Of a stretch of 64,000 bases of DNA, positions 55,208 to 62,696 are shown piece after piece. Source of the DNA: CAVUXJ01 sp963814975 (GTDB taxonomy: Bacteria > Acidobacteriota > Vicinamibacteria > Vicinamibacterales > CAVVIG01); the NCBI GenBank assembly GCA_963814975.1, contig CAWFFB010000014.1, forward strand, positions 310,001-374,000. Reading direction: 5' to 3'. The first letter of the stretch is position 1, and each line of letters opens with the position of its first letter. A program made the translations under genes and the position numbers. The notes beneath the pieces were generated by a model. It was not told the origin of the DNA and searched no databases. It saw nothing but the letters and a program-made list of their open reading frames with translations.

Positions 55208-56095
55208 CGGCCGCGGATAGCTGTCGACCGATAGCGACGTGTTCCTCTTCGCCACAGCCGTTCTCGCGATGCCTTGCAGATCGCGTTTCAGTTCGAGTAG
55301 CGTGAGTTCCGGCGCATCCGCGATCAATTCCTCGACTTCCACGTCCTGGCCGAAGCCGAACTCGAACATCAGAATGCCGTCAGGGTTGAGGTGCGCGGCC
55401 GACTGCTCGACCAGACCGCGGATGATCGAGAGGCCGTCGTCCTGCGCGAAGATGGCAACGGCCGGCTCGTGGTCGCGCACTTCGGGCTGGAGGCTGACGC
55501 GATCGCGCTGTCGAACGTAGGGGGGGTTCGCCACGATCAGGTCGAAGGACCCTTCGACATCTCGAAACAGATCGGTCAGGAGGAAACGGATCCGGCCGCC
55601 GACCCCGAGACGCGTCCCGTTCCGCCGGGCGACGTCGAGCGCTTCGGCAGACACGTCGGTGGCGACCAAGGTCGCGCGCGGGAGTTCGTGCGCCAGCGCC
55701 ACGGCCAGGCATCCGCTGCCGGTGCAGACGTCCGCGATTGACAGCGGTGCGTCGGCATCGGGAAACAGCTCGAGCGCGGTCTCGACAATCAGCTCCGTCT
55801 CGGGGCGGGGAATGAGGACCGCCGGCGAGACTTCGAACGTCAGGTCCCAGAACTCCTGGCGGCCGGTGATGTAGGCAATCGGCTCGCGCCCCGCCCGGCG
55901 GGCGACGAACTGATCGTATGCGGTCGCGAAGCGGGCCGGCGCCGGGTCGCTGGCGGCGGTGAAGAACTGCGCGGCGTCCCAGCCGAGCAGCTGCTGCGCA
56001 AGCAGCCGCGCGTCGAGGCCTGCCTCGGCATCCTTGATGCCCGCGTCGCGGAGTCGCGCGCGGGCGCCGGCGACCAGCGCATGGATCGTGTTCAG
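55202..56095 (-). CDS. prmC: Peptide chain release factor N5-glutamine methyltransferase PrmC, probable CTG start
   Basis: Methylates the GGQ glutamine of release factors, consistent with prfA directly upstream. The N-terminal helical domain runs from LNTIHALVAGARARLRDAG through REPIAYITGRQEFWDLTF and VLIPRPETELIVE; the methyltransferase core has DVCTGSGCLAVALA (SAM loop) and LIVANPPYVRQ (NPPY). The whole 297-residue frame is intact back to the prfA stop, with no ATG, GTG or TTG before the conserved part. The start is therefore placed at a CTG overlapping the prfA stop (CTGA). Confidence 0.85.
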   Translation of the reverse strand: MNTIHALVAGARARLRDAGIKDAEAGLDARLLAQQLLGWDAAQFFTAASDPAPARFATAYDQFVARRAGREPIAYITGRQEFWDLTFEVSPAVLIPRPETELIVETALELFPDADAPLSIADVCTGSGCLAVALAHELPRATLVATDVSAEALDVARRNGTRLGVGGRIRFLLTDLFRDVEGSFDLIVANPPYVRQRDRVSLQPEVRDHEPAVAIFAQDDGLSIIRGLVEQSAAHLNPDGILMFEFGFGQDVEVEELIADAPELTLLELKRDLQGIARTAVAKRNTSLSVDSYPRPG

Positions 56096-57165
56096 GAGAC
56101 CGCCGTGGCGTCTTTCAGCTTCTCGGATTGATAGTAGGTGAGGACGTTGTCGAGGAGCTCCGACAACTCACCATTCAGGACGTCGGTCAGCCGGTGGGTC
56201 GTGAAGTTGATCCGGTGATCCGTGATGCGGTTGTCGCGGAAATTGTAGGTGCGGATCTTCTCGGACCGCTCCCCCGTCCCTACCTGATTGCGGCGGTCCT
56301 TCGCGATCGCGTCCTGCTGCTTCCGGAGCTCCATCTCGTAGAGGCGGGCCCGCAGCACCTTCATCGCCTTTGAGCGATTCTTGATCTGTGATTTCTCGTC
56401 CTGCTGGGAGACGACGACGCCGGTGGGGAGATGGGTGATGCGGACGGCCGAGTAGGTGGTGTTGACGCTTTGCCCCCCGGGCCCGCTCGAGCAGAAGGTG
56501 TCGATCCGCAGGTCCTTGTCGTTGATCTGCACGTCCACCTCTTCGGCTTCAGGGAGTACCGCGACCGTGACGGTGGAGGTGTGAATGCGGCCGCTGGCTT
56601 CGGTGGCGGGTACCCGCTGAACGCGGTGCACGCCGCTCTCGTATTTCAGCTTGCTGTAGACGCCACGCCCCTCGATCATCGCAATGACTTCCTTGAGCCC
56701 GCCGACGCCGGTGTCATTGCTCGACATGAGTTCGAGCCTCCACCCCTGGCGCTCCGCGTACTTGCTGTACATCCGAAACAGCTCGGCGGCGAACAGCGCC
56801 GCTTCGTCGCCGCCGGTGCCTGCCCGGATTTCCAGCACGACATTCTTCTCGTCGTTCGGGTCCTTGGGGACCAGCAGCGCCTTCAGCTCGCCGTCGAGCT
56901 TGTCGCGACGGGCGATGAGCGACCTGAGCTCGTCCTGCGCGAGCTCGCGCATGTCGGCCGCGCTGCCCTTGGCGATTTCCTCGGTCTGGGCGATGTCGCG
57001 CGTGACGGTCCTGTATTCGCGAAACCGCTCGACGATCGGCTCGATCTCCGAGAGTGCTTTGGCGTGCTTCCGGTACTCCCCCGGCTCGCTCTGCACCTGG
57101 GCCGACCCGAGGAGCTGCATCAGTTCCTCGTATTGCTGTTCGGTTGCGGCCAGCTTATCGAACAT
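56092..57165 (-). CDS. prfA: Peptide chain release factor 1
   Basis: A 357-residue RF1 reading UAA and UAG. GGQ motif in DTFCSSGPGGQSVNTTYSAVR (the glutamine modified by PrmC), class signature RAGTGGDEAALFAAELFRMY, and C-terminal RTYNFRDNRITDHRINFT. Frame intact. The ATG at 57165 (FDKLAATEQQYEELM) gives the family's normal start; an open frame continues upstream through a tandem repeat but is not coding. Translationally coupled to prmC. Confidence 0.95.
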   Translation of the reverse strand: MFDKLAATEQQYEELMQLLGSAQVQSEPGEYRKHAKALSEIEPIVERFREYRTVTRDIAQTEEIAKGSAADMRELAQDELRSLIARRDKLDGELKALLVPKDPNDEKNVVLEIRAGTGGDEAALFAAELFRMYSKYAERQGWRLELMSSNDTGVGGLKEVIAMIEGRGVYSKLKYESGVHRVQRVPATEASGRIHTSTVTVAVLPEAEEVDVQINDKDLRIDTFCSSGPGGQSVNTTYSAVRITHLPTGVVVSQQDEKSQIKNRSKAMKVLRARLYEMELRKQQDAIAKDRRNQVGTGERSEKIRTYNFRDNRITDHRINFTTHRLTDVLNGELSELLDNVLTYYQSEKLKDATAVS

Positions 57166-57172
57166 ATCGTTC

Positions 57173-57200
57173 TGCGTTCGTCGTGCTGCGTTCGTCGTGC
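57173..57200. repeat. Perfect tandem 14-mer (2 x 7) just upstream of prfA
   Basis: TGCGTTCGTCGTGC occurs twice in direct succession (57173-57186, 57187-57200), ending eight bases before the prfA start codon. The 14-base unit itself is two related heptads (TGCGTTC, GTCGTGC). Confidence 0.8.
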
Positions 57201-57217
57201 AAGCACGTCGAACGGAC

Positions 57218-57463
57218 CTATCCCCCCGACACCGGCGGCAGAAACGCCACCTCGTCGCCGTCGCTGAGGGCCCGATCCATCCGGGCGTAGTCGGCATTCA
57301 CGGCGCTCGAGATCAACTGTTCGTATCGCGCGAACTCGGGGAAGTCGCCGACGAGCTGCCGCCAGACGGAACCAATCGTGGCGCCGGGCGGCACCTCGCG
57401 CGCCAGTTCTGGCGCGCCCGCGATGTCGCGCAATCGCGCGAACAGCCGTACGGTTACGCGCAT
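57218..57463 (-). CDS. moaD: Molybdopterin synthase small subunit MoaD
   Basis: An 81-residue ubiquitin-like sulfur carrier: RVTVRLFARLRDIAGAPEL at the start and DEVAFLPPVSGG at the end, with the C-terminal diglycine that carries the thiocarboxylate. It donates sulfur to precursor Z with MoaE to make molybdopterin. The start at 57463 overlaps the moaE end by 10 bases. An FdhE-like protein at 61302 suggests molybdo-enzymes such as formate dehydrogenase in this organism. Confidence 0.9.
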   Translation of the reverse strand: MRVTVRLFARLRDIAGAPELAREVPPGATIGSVWRQLVGDFPEFARYEQLISSAVNADYARMDRALSDGDEVAFLPPVSGG

Positions 57464-57942
57464 GCCACCCGCTCCGCCTTGGCCCGGGCTTCCACATCGT
57501 CTGGATCGGCGATCGCGCCCTCTATCCACACGTCGCCGCCCTCGAAAAACTCGCGCTTCCAGATCGGCGCGATCTGCTTCACCCGCTCGATGGTGTACCG
57601 GCAGGCCGCAAACGCATCGGCCCGGTGTGCCGACGCAGCCGCGATCGCCACGCTAGGCTCGCCGATCTCCAGCCGGCCAGTCCGATGGTGCAGGGCCAGC
57701 CGAATGCCCGGCCAGCGGCCCTCGACCTCCGCCACGATCCGCTCGAATACCCTCCGCGCCAGCGGCTCGTACGCCTCGTATTCGAGATATCTGACGCGTC
57801 GGCCGACGTTGTGGTTGCGCACCAGCCCAAGAAACGTCGTCACGGCTCCGTCGCTCCCCACCCCGTGCCGATCTCCCTCCGTGACGGCGGCCACCAGCGG
57901 CTCGAGCGCCAGGGGCTCCGGGCCAATCGCCAGAAGCGGCAT
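57454..57942 (-). CDS. moaE: Molybdopterin synthase catalytic subunit MoaE
   Basis: A 162-residue MoaE. Motifs are GAVTTFLGLVRNHNVGRRVRYLEYEAYEP, LALHHRTGRLEIGEPSVAIAAASAHR and the catalytic lysine region ERVKQIAPIWKREFFEGGDVWIEG. It forms the heterotetramer with MoaD. Start placed at ATG 57942; ATG 57951 is an alternative. The longer open frame to 58005 is encoded by the palindromic repeat (VRLQPDL) and is rejected. Confidence 0.9.
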   Translation of the reverse strand: MPLLAIGPEPLALEPLVAAVTEGDRHGVGSDGAVTTFLGLVRNHNVGRRVRYLEYEAYEPLARRVFERIVAEVEGRWPGIRLALHHRTGRLEIGEPSVAIAAASAHRADAFAACRYTIERVKQIAPIWKREFFEGGDVWIEGAIADPDDVEARAKAERVACA

Positions 57943-57963
57943 GCTCACCATTCGAGTATACAG

Positions 57964-57981
57964 GTCCGGTTGAAGCCGGAC
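57964..57981. repeat. REP-like palindrome
   Basis: GTCCGG-TTGAAG-CCGGAC followed by ACTACC, an 18-base dyad just upstream of moaE. Related to the pair at 34760-34853. Read in one frame it gives VRLKPDTT. Confidence 0.6.
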
Positions 57982-58027
57982 ACTACCTCCCGCCGTATTG
58001 TCCACGTCATGCCGTCGCGTCCCGCTT

Positions 58028-58150
58028 TCAGCCGTGGTGCGTGCTCCAGGTTCCGGCGTTAGAGCGTACGGCTGGAGTGTACGGCTTCAGCTGCTGCTGA
58101 AGACCACAGCCTGAAGCGAGAGGTGAAAGGGTTGCCGGCTTTCAGTAACC
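58028..58150. repeat. Loose repeat stretch between thiD and moaE
   Basis: CTTTCAGCCGT, CGGCTTCAGCTGCTGCTGAAG (partly palindromic), CAGCCTGAAGC, CGGCTTTCAG and CCTGTCAGCC resemble decayed heptad arrays mixed with palindromes. No gene is supported in 57952-58152. Confidence 0.45.
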
Positions 58151-58152
58151 TG

Positions 58153-58959
58153 TCAGCCGGAGCGGGTCTGCCAGAAATGATCCAGCGGGCCGTGGCCCGT
58201 TCCGATCGCGAGGCCGTGCCGGACGGCGCCAACGACGTACTGTTGCGCCCGTTCTGTCGCGTCGACGAGCGAGTGCCCGCGCGCGAGATACGCGGCGAGG
58301 GCCGACGCAAACGTGCAGCCGGTACCGTGCGTGTTGCGCGTCGCGACGCGCGCCGTCCGAAATTCCGCGAAGCGCTCGCCATCGAACAGCAGGTCGACGA
58401 TTTCGTCGCCGGCCCCGTGGCCCCCTTTGACGATGACCGCCGATGGGCCCATCCCGTGGATCCGGCGCGCCGCCTCGCGCGCATCGTCGTTCGACCGGAT
58501 GGGCAGCCCGGCCAGCGCCTCCGCTTCCGGAAGGTTGGGCGTGACGACGGTTGCGCGGCGTAGCAGCTCGGCGCAGAGCGTCCTCACGCCGTCCTCATCC
58601 AGGAGGCGGTCGCCGCTCTTGGCCAGCATCACCGGGTCGACGACGACCAAGGGCAGGTCGAGCTCCTCGATGGCGGCCGCCACCGCCTCGACGATGGCGG
58701 CGGTCGCCAGCATCCCGGTTTTCGTCGCGTGAATCGCGATATCGGAGGCGACGGCCTCGATCTGGGCTGTCACCAGATCCGCCGGAAGCGAGAAGGAGGC
58801 CGTCACGCCGATGGTGTTCTGCGCGGTGATCGCGGTGATGGCGCTCGTGCCATAGACACCGAGTGCGGCGAAGGTCTTGAGGTCGGCCTGAATGCCGGCG
58901 CCGCCCCCGGAGTCGCTGCCGGCAACCGTCAGCGCTGCACGCAACCCTCGATCCTTCAC
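58153..58959 (-). CDS. thiD: Hydroxymethylpyrimidine / phosphomethylpyrimidine kinase
   Basis: A 268-residue ribokinase-fold enzyme that phosphorylates HMP and HMP-P in thiamine synthesis. N-terminal LTVAGSDSGGGAGIQADLKTFAALGVYG and C-terminal ARVATRNTHGTGCTFASALAAYLARG (anion hole and catalytic aspartate region in GTGC) are diagnostic. Frame intact, start GTG at 58959. Seven bases after the upstream methyltransferase gene on the same strand. No other thi gene is in the window. Confidence 0.93.
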   Translation of the reverse strand: MKDRGLRAALTVAGSDSGGGAGIQADLKTFAALGVYGTSAITAITAQNTIGVTASFSLPADLVTAQIEAVASDIAIHATKTGMLATAAIVEAVAAAIEELDLPLVVVDPVMLAKSGDRLLDEDGVRTLCAELLRRATVVTPNLPEAEALAGLPIRSNDDAREAARRIHGMGPSAVIVKGGHGAGDEIVDLLFDGERFAEFRTARVATRNTHGTGCTFASALAAYLARGHSLVDATERAQQYVVGAVRHGLAIGTGHGPLDHFWQTRSG

Positions 58960-58966
58960 CGAGCGA

Positions 58967-59746
58967 TCATCTCTTCGGGGACAGGGGACGAGGGGACGTG
59001 GCCGCGCCGAAGACGAGGAGGAACTGAAACGGCGGCACCGCGACGTGCGCCCGCAGCGTGAACCCCGCGGCTTCAGCCGCCTTCACCACGGTCTCCGGGG
59101 GCACGCGCTCCTCGGGCGCCGGACCGGGACCGCCACCCCCCGGCAGAAAGCCGACGACGCCCAGACGCCCCTGCGGGTTCAGCAACCGCTGGACGTTCTT
59201 GAGCAAGACGATGGGATCTTCTATTTCGTGGTACGCATCGACGATCAGCACCGCGTCGATCTTGCGAGGCAGGCGTGGATCGCTCGCCGTTCCCAGGACC
59301 GTGCGCACGTTTGTCAAGCGTTCGTGCTGCGCGCGCCGGCGGGTCGCGTCAATCATCTGGGGTTGGATATCTTCCGCGTAGACGAGGCCGTTCGGGCCGA
59401 CGCGTCGCGCGAGCCGGATGGTGAACCACCCGCCGCCAGCACCCAGATCGGCGACGACCGAGCCCTCCGCGATGCGGAGCTCGTCCATGATCAAGTTCGG
59501 CTTCTGCCACTGCTCGCGGTCAGGCGCTTCGAGCAGACCAAGGTCCAGCGCGGAGAACAGCCTGGCTTTCGGTCTTGCCGGCGCGCCCTGGGTCCAGAAA
59601 AGGACAGGCCTGGCAGCAAGGGCAGGACGGGCAGAAACGTCAGACGGGGCAGGGGCGGGACGGGCTGGACTGGCGGGAAAGGCCGAACCGGAGCTGCCGG
59701 CGAGGCAACACGCGGAAATCGCCAGGACGCCAACGCGAGGATGCAT
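58967..59746 (-). CDS. Exported class I SAM-dependent methyltransferase-like protein
   Basis: A 259-residue protein with a signal-like N-terminus (RVGVLAISACCLAGSSGSAF), an alanine/proline-rich linker to residue about 60, and a methyltransferase fold: VVADLGAGGGWFTIRLARRVG (SAM loop), VYAEDIQPQMID, AVLIVDAYHEIED. SAM is not expected in the periplasm, so either the N-terminus is a membrane anchor with the domain inside, or the protein binds something else. The C-terminal SPRPLSPKR is encoded by a period-7 GGGGACA repeat. Confidence 0.75.
   Translation of the reverse strand: MHPRVGVLAISACCLAGSSGSAFPASPARPAPAPSDVSARPALAARPVLFWTQGAPARPKARLFSALDLGLLEAPDREQWQKPNLIMDELRIAEGSVVADLGAGGGWFTIRLARRVGPNGLVYAEDIQPQMIDATRRRAQHERLTNVRTVLGTASDPRLPRKIDAVLIVDAYHEIEDPIVLLKNVQRLLNPQGRLGVVGFLPGGGGPGPAPEERVPPETVVKAAEAAGFTLRAHVAVPPFQFLLVFGAATSPRPLSPKR
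58977..58999. repeat. Period-7 GGGGACA array at the methyltransferase 3' end
   Basis: GGGGACA, GGGGACG, AGGGGACG in succession on the plus strand, forming the last codons of the minus-strand methyltransferase gene. Confidence 0.65.
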
Positions 59747-59770
59747 TCCAGCCGATTATACTGACAGCCA

Positions 59771-61288
59771 ATGCTTCCTTCCTTTTTTGACAGCGTGGTG
59801 CAGCTCATCGTCCGGACCTCAACGGACCTGCCGCCCGACGTGCGGGCGGCGATGAGGACATCGCTCGACGCCGAGACCCCAGGCAGCCGGGCGTCGCAGG
59901 CCCTCACGATCATCGCGCAGAACATCGACCTCGCCGTCGAGGACGAAGGGGCGATCTGTCAGGACACCGGCATGCCCACCTTCGAGGTGAAGGTGCCGGT
60001 CGGGGCGAACCAGATCTGGATGCGCGGTCAGATCCGCGAAGCCGTGGCCGAGGCGACGCGCCGGGGCAAGCTGCGTCCCAATTCGGTCGACTCGATCACG
60101 GGGGCGAACTCCGGCGACAACCTGGGCCCCGGCACGCCGATCGTCCACTTCGATCAGTGGGATCGTGACGAGATCGAGGTCAAGCTCATCTTAAAGGGAG
60201 GCGGCTGCGAAAACACCAACGCGCAGTACGCGTTGCCTGTGGAACTGCCGCATCTGGGACGTGCGGATCGCACGCTCGAGGGCGTGCGCAAATGCATCCT
60301 GCACGCGGCCTGGAACGCCCAAGGCAAGGGTTGCAGCCCTGGAGCGGTCGGTGTGTGCATCGGCGGCGATCGGACGTCAGGTTATGCCCATGCGAAAGAG
60401 CAACTGTTCCGGACGCTGGACGACGTCAATCCCGATTCCCGGCTTGCGGAGCTCGAGGCGTCCGTCATGGGAGCCGCCAATCACCTGGGGGTCGGCGCCA
60501 TGGGCTTCGGCGGCGCGGTCACGCTCATCGGCTGCAAGGTCGGCGCGCTCAACCGGCTGCCCGCCAGTTTCTTCGTATCGGTTGCGTACGACTGCTGGGC
60601 ATTCCGCCGTCTTGGAGTCGTGCTCGACGGGGAGACCGGCGCGATCAAGAGCTGGCTGTATCGCGATCCGTCGACCCCCATCATCCCGATGATCGATCAG
60701 GCCGGCTTCACGCGGACGGGACGCGAAGTGGCGCTCCGTGCGCCGCTCACCGCAGAAGATGCGCGGCTGCTGAAGGTGGGCGACGTCGTGCTCCTCTCCG
60801 GGCCCATGTTCACGGGACGCGACGCCGTGCATTCGCATCTGATGAAGCACGATCCGCCGGTCGATCTGCGCGGTTCCGTCCTGTACCACTGCGGTCCTGT
60901 CGTCGTAAAGGATGGCGAGCGCTGGCGGGTGACGGCCGCGGGGCCGACGACGAGCATTCGTGAAGAGCCGTATCAGGCGGAGATCATCAAGCGCTACGGC
61001 GTGCGAGCGGTGATTGGCAAGGGCGGAATGGGCGCCAGGACGCTGGACGCGCTCAAAGAGCACGGCGCGGTGTACCTGAACGCCATCGGCGGCGCTGCCC
61101 AGTTCTACGCGCGCACGATCAAGGCGGTCGACGGTGTGTCGCTGCTCGAATTCGGCACGCCGGAGGCGATGTGGCATCTCACGGTCGAGAATTTTCCGGC
61201 CATCGTCACCATGGACGCGCACGGGAACAGTCTTCACAAGAACATCGAGCAGGAATCCGGCAGCCACCTCGCTGCCCTCGGCGTCTGA
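59771..61288 (+). CDS. Class I iron-sulfur fumarate hydratase
   Basis: A 505-residue class I fumarase with alpha and beta domains fused. Cluster cysteines are in AICQDTGMPTFEVKV, GGGCENTNAQYAL and GKGCSPGAVGVCIGGDRTSGY. The C-terminal beta domain has SGPMFTGRDAVHSHLM, VLYHCGPVV and YGVRAVIGKGGMG. It interconverts fumarate and malate in the citric acid cycle and is oxygen-sensitive. Frame intact. L(+)-tartrate dehydratase is a related alternative. Confidence 0.92.
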   Translation: MLPSFFDSVVQLIVRTSTDLPPDVRAAMRTSLDAETPGSRASQALTIIAQNIDLAVEDEGAICQDTGMPTFEVKVPVGANQIWMRGQIREAVAEATRRGKLRPNSVDSITGANSGDNLGPGTPIVHFDQWDRDEIEVKLILKGGGCENTNAQYALPVELPHLGRADRTLEGVRKCILHAAWNAQGKGCSPGAVGVCIGGDRTSGYAHAKEQLFRTLDDVNPDSRLAELEASVMGAANHLGVGAMGFGGAVTLIGCKVGALNRLPASFFVSVAYDCWAFRRLGVVLDGETGAIKSWLYRDPSTPIIPMIDQAGFTRTGREVALRAPLTAEDARLLKVGDVVLLSGPMFTGRDAVHSHLMKHDPPVDLRGSVLYHCGPVVVKDGERWRVTAAGPTTSIREEPYQAEIIKRYGVRAVIGKGGMGARTLDALKEHGAVYLNAIGGAAQFYARTIKAVDGVSLLEFGTPEAMWHLTVENFPAIVTMDAHGNSLHKNIEQESGSHLAALGV

Positions 61289-61301
61289 AGGGTGGCGGCG
61301 G

Positions 61302-62231
61302 TTACCGTCGCGGCGCGAATTCCTTCAAGGCAGGCCGCGAGGCGCCTCGCTCCAACGCCATCATGTCGAGGTCCATCGTCGCCATATCGGCGATGGCGAC
61401 CAGCGGGAACGGCAACAGTTCCTCGGTCTCCACGGTTTTCAGATACCCGGCGCACGCTGAGCAGATCTCGACGTGCCGGTCGTGCGGTTCGGCAGCGGGC
61501 GCGGTGGTCACGAACGACTCGCCCGCCTTGCCGCAGTAGACGCACGTGCCGGGCGGCACTTCCCACGCCAACGCGCAGAACGAGCACCGCAGCACACGGT
61601 GGCCTCGGGCGACTTCCGCCAGCGCCGGCCAGGAACCACACGCCGGGCAATAGCCGTGCGTCCAGCCTGCCAGAGCTGTCGAGAGCGTCGCGTCGCCGGC
61701 GGACGGGTCGAGCCAGGTCCGCTGCAACGCGTGTGCGAATGCGCTCACGGTGAGCTCCGCGACCAGCCAGAGCAGGTCCGCGGCGAGCCCGAGGCGCTCG
61801 CCGCTGGCTCGAATGACCTTTTGATCGCGCGCCAGCGAGGCCGTGAGCAACGAACCGGCATCCAGTCGTGCCTCGACGATCGCGGATCGGATATGGTCAC
61901 CGGCCTCCCCCGCTCCGCCGCGGGACAACTCGTCACACAGGCTCAGCAAGGTCGGTTTCAGCGCGGCGACTGGCAAGGGGATCGGCTCGCCGGCGAGCAC
62001 GGGCACGCCGCGGGCCAGCTTCGCGGCGAGGTACTTCGGCGGCAACGACAGCTTCGGCAGCCGGCCGTGCTCGATGATCTCGGTCAGGTCGACGACCAGG
62101 CGGATCAGGCGGCGCTGCAGAGCCACTGCGGGCGCGAGATCGGGTTGAGCCGCGAGAATTCTGGCCCAGCGAGTGGCCGCCAGGGCCAGCCTGGACTCGC
62201 GGCTGGCCGGCGCCAGGGCGACAAACGGCAT
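61302..62231 (-). CDS. FdhE-like formate dehydrogenase accessory protein
   Basis: A 309-residue cytoplasmic protein. The C-terminal rubredoxin-like part has four CxxC motifs: YCPACGSWP, LRCSFCALAWE, CVYCGKAGE and ICSACAGYLKTVET, the arrangement of FdhE, which binds iron and helps sulfurate or insert the cofactor of formate dehydrogenase. The N-terminal half is helical. Start ATG 62231; a longer open frame reaches into the divergent IscA gene and is rejected. Converges with fumarase 13 bases away. No formate dehydrogenase gene is in the window. Confidence 0.8.
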   Translation of the reverse strand: MPFVALAPASRESRLALAATRWARILAAQPDLAPAVALQRRLIRLVVDLTEIIEHGRLPKLSLPPKYLAAKLARGVPVLAGEPIPLPVAALKPTLLSLCDELSRGGAGEAGDHIRSAIVEARLDAGSLLTASLARDQKVIRASGERLGLAADLLWLVAELTVSAFAHALQRTWLDPSAGDATLSTALAGWTHGYCPACGSWPALAEVARGHRVLRCSFCALAWEVPPGTCVYCGKAGESFVTTAPAAEPHDRHVEICSACAGYLKTVETEELLPFPLVAIADMATMDLDMMALERGASRPALKEFAPRR

Positions 62232-62245
62232 CGGACAGCCAATGG

Positions 62246-62251
62246 TATAAT
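62246..62251 (+). promoter_or_regulatory. -10 element upstream of the IscA-type gene
   Basis: Perfect TATAAT 22 bases before the ATG at 62274, leaving room for AGGAG. It lies in the 42-base gap between divergent starts; no clear -35. Confidence 0.5.
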
Positions 62252-62273
62252 GATGACAACTCCAGGAGAAACG

Positions 62274-62603
62274 ATGATTAACGTATCGGAGACAGCGGCG
62301 GCGAAAATCAGCGAGCTGTTGACAGAAGAGAACAAGACCGGCAGCGGGCTGCGGGTATTCGTTCAGGGCGGCGGCTGCTCGGGCTTCCAGTACGGTTTGA
62401 TGATCGAGGAAAACGGGCAGGGTGCGGGTGATCAGGTGTACGAGTCGCACGGCGTCAAGCTCTTCGTCGACCCGATCAGCATCCAGTACCTGAAAAACGC
62501 GGAAGTCGATTTCGTCGACACGGTCAGTGGCGGTGGTTTTACCATCAAGAATCCGAACGCCAAGTCCACGTGCGGGTGCGGCCAGTCCTTCACCGCCGAG
62601 TGA
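62274..62603 (+). CDS. A-type iron-sulfur carrier protein (ErpA/IscA-like)
   Basis: A 109-residue HesB/IscA family protein. The three cluster cysteines are present: GGGCSGFQYGL (about 35) and STCGCGQSF (about 99 and 101). GGGFTIKNPNAKSTCGCGQSF with the preceding region resembles ErpA more than IscA. It delivers Fe-S clusters to targets, of which the fumarase 1 kb upstream is an obvious candidate. CAGGAGAAACG is a strong ribosome site. Confidence 0.92.
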   Translation: MINVSETAAAKISELLTEENKTGSGLRVFVQGGGCSGFQYGLMIEENGQGAGDQVYESHGVKLFVDPISIQYLKNAEVDFVDTVSGGGFTIKNPNAKSTCGCGQSFTAE

Positions 62604-62610
62604 TTGCGGA

Positions 62611-62691
62611 TTGGTGAGTTGGTCAGTGGGTGACTTGACCGGAGGAAGGCAATTCGCCAACCGCCACGTCACCCGCGCACCAACTCACCAA
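62611..62691. repeat. Large inverted repeat of period-7 units between IscA-type and fur-rubrerythrin genes
   Basis: TTGGTGAGTTGGT (62611-62623) is the perfect reverse complement of ACCAACTCACCAA (62679-62691). Inside it GGGTGAC (62628-62634) pairs with GTCACCC (62668-62674). Units are heptad-like (TGGTGAG, TTGGTCA, GTGGGTG, ACTTGAC). The right arm ends five bases before the next ATG. Confidence 0.85.
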
Positions 62692-62696
62692 CTCCC

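Noticed and set aside
57943..58005. N-terminal extension of MoaE
   Set aside because: It is encoded by the REP-like palindrome and is absent from the MoaE family.
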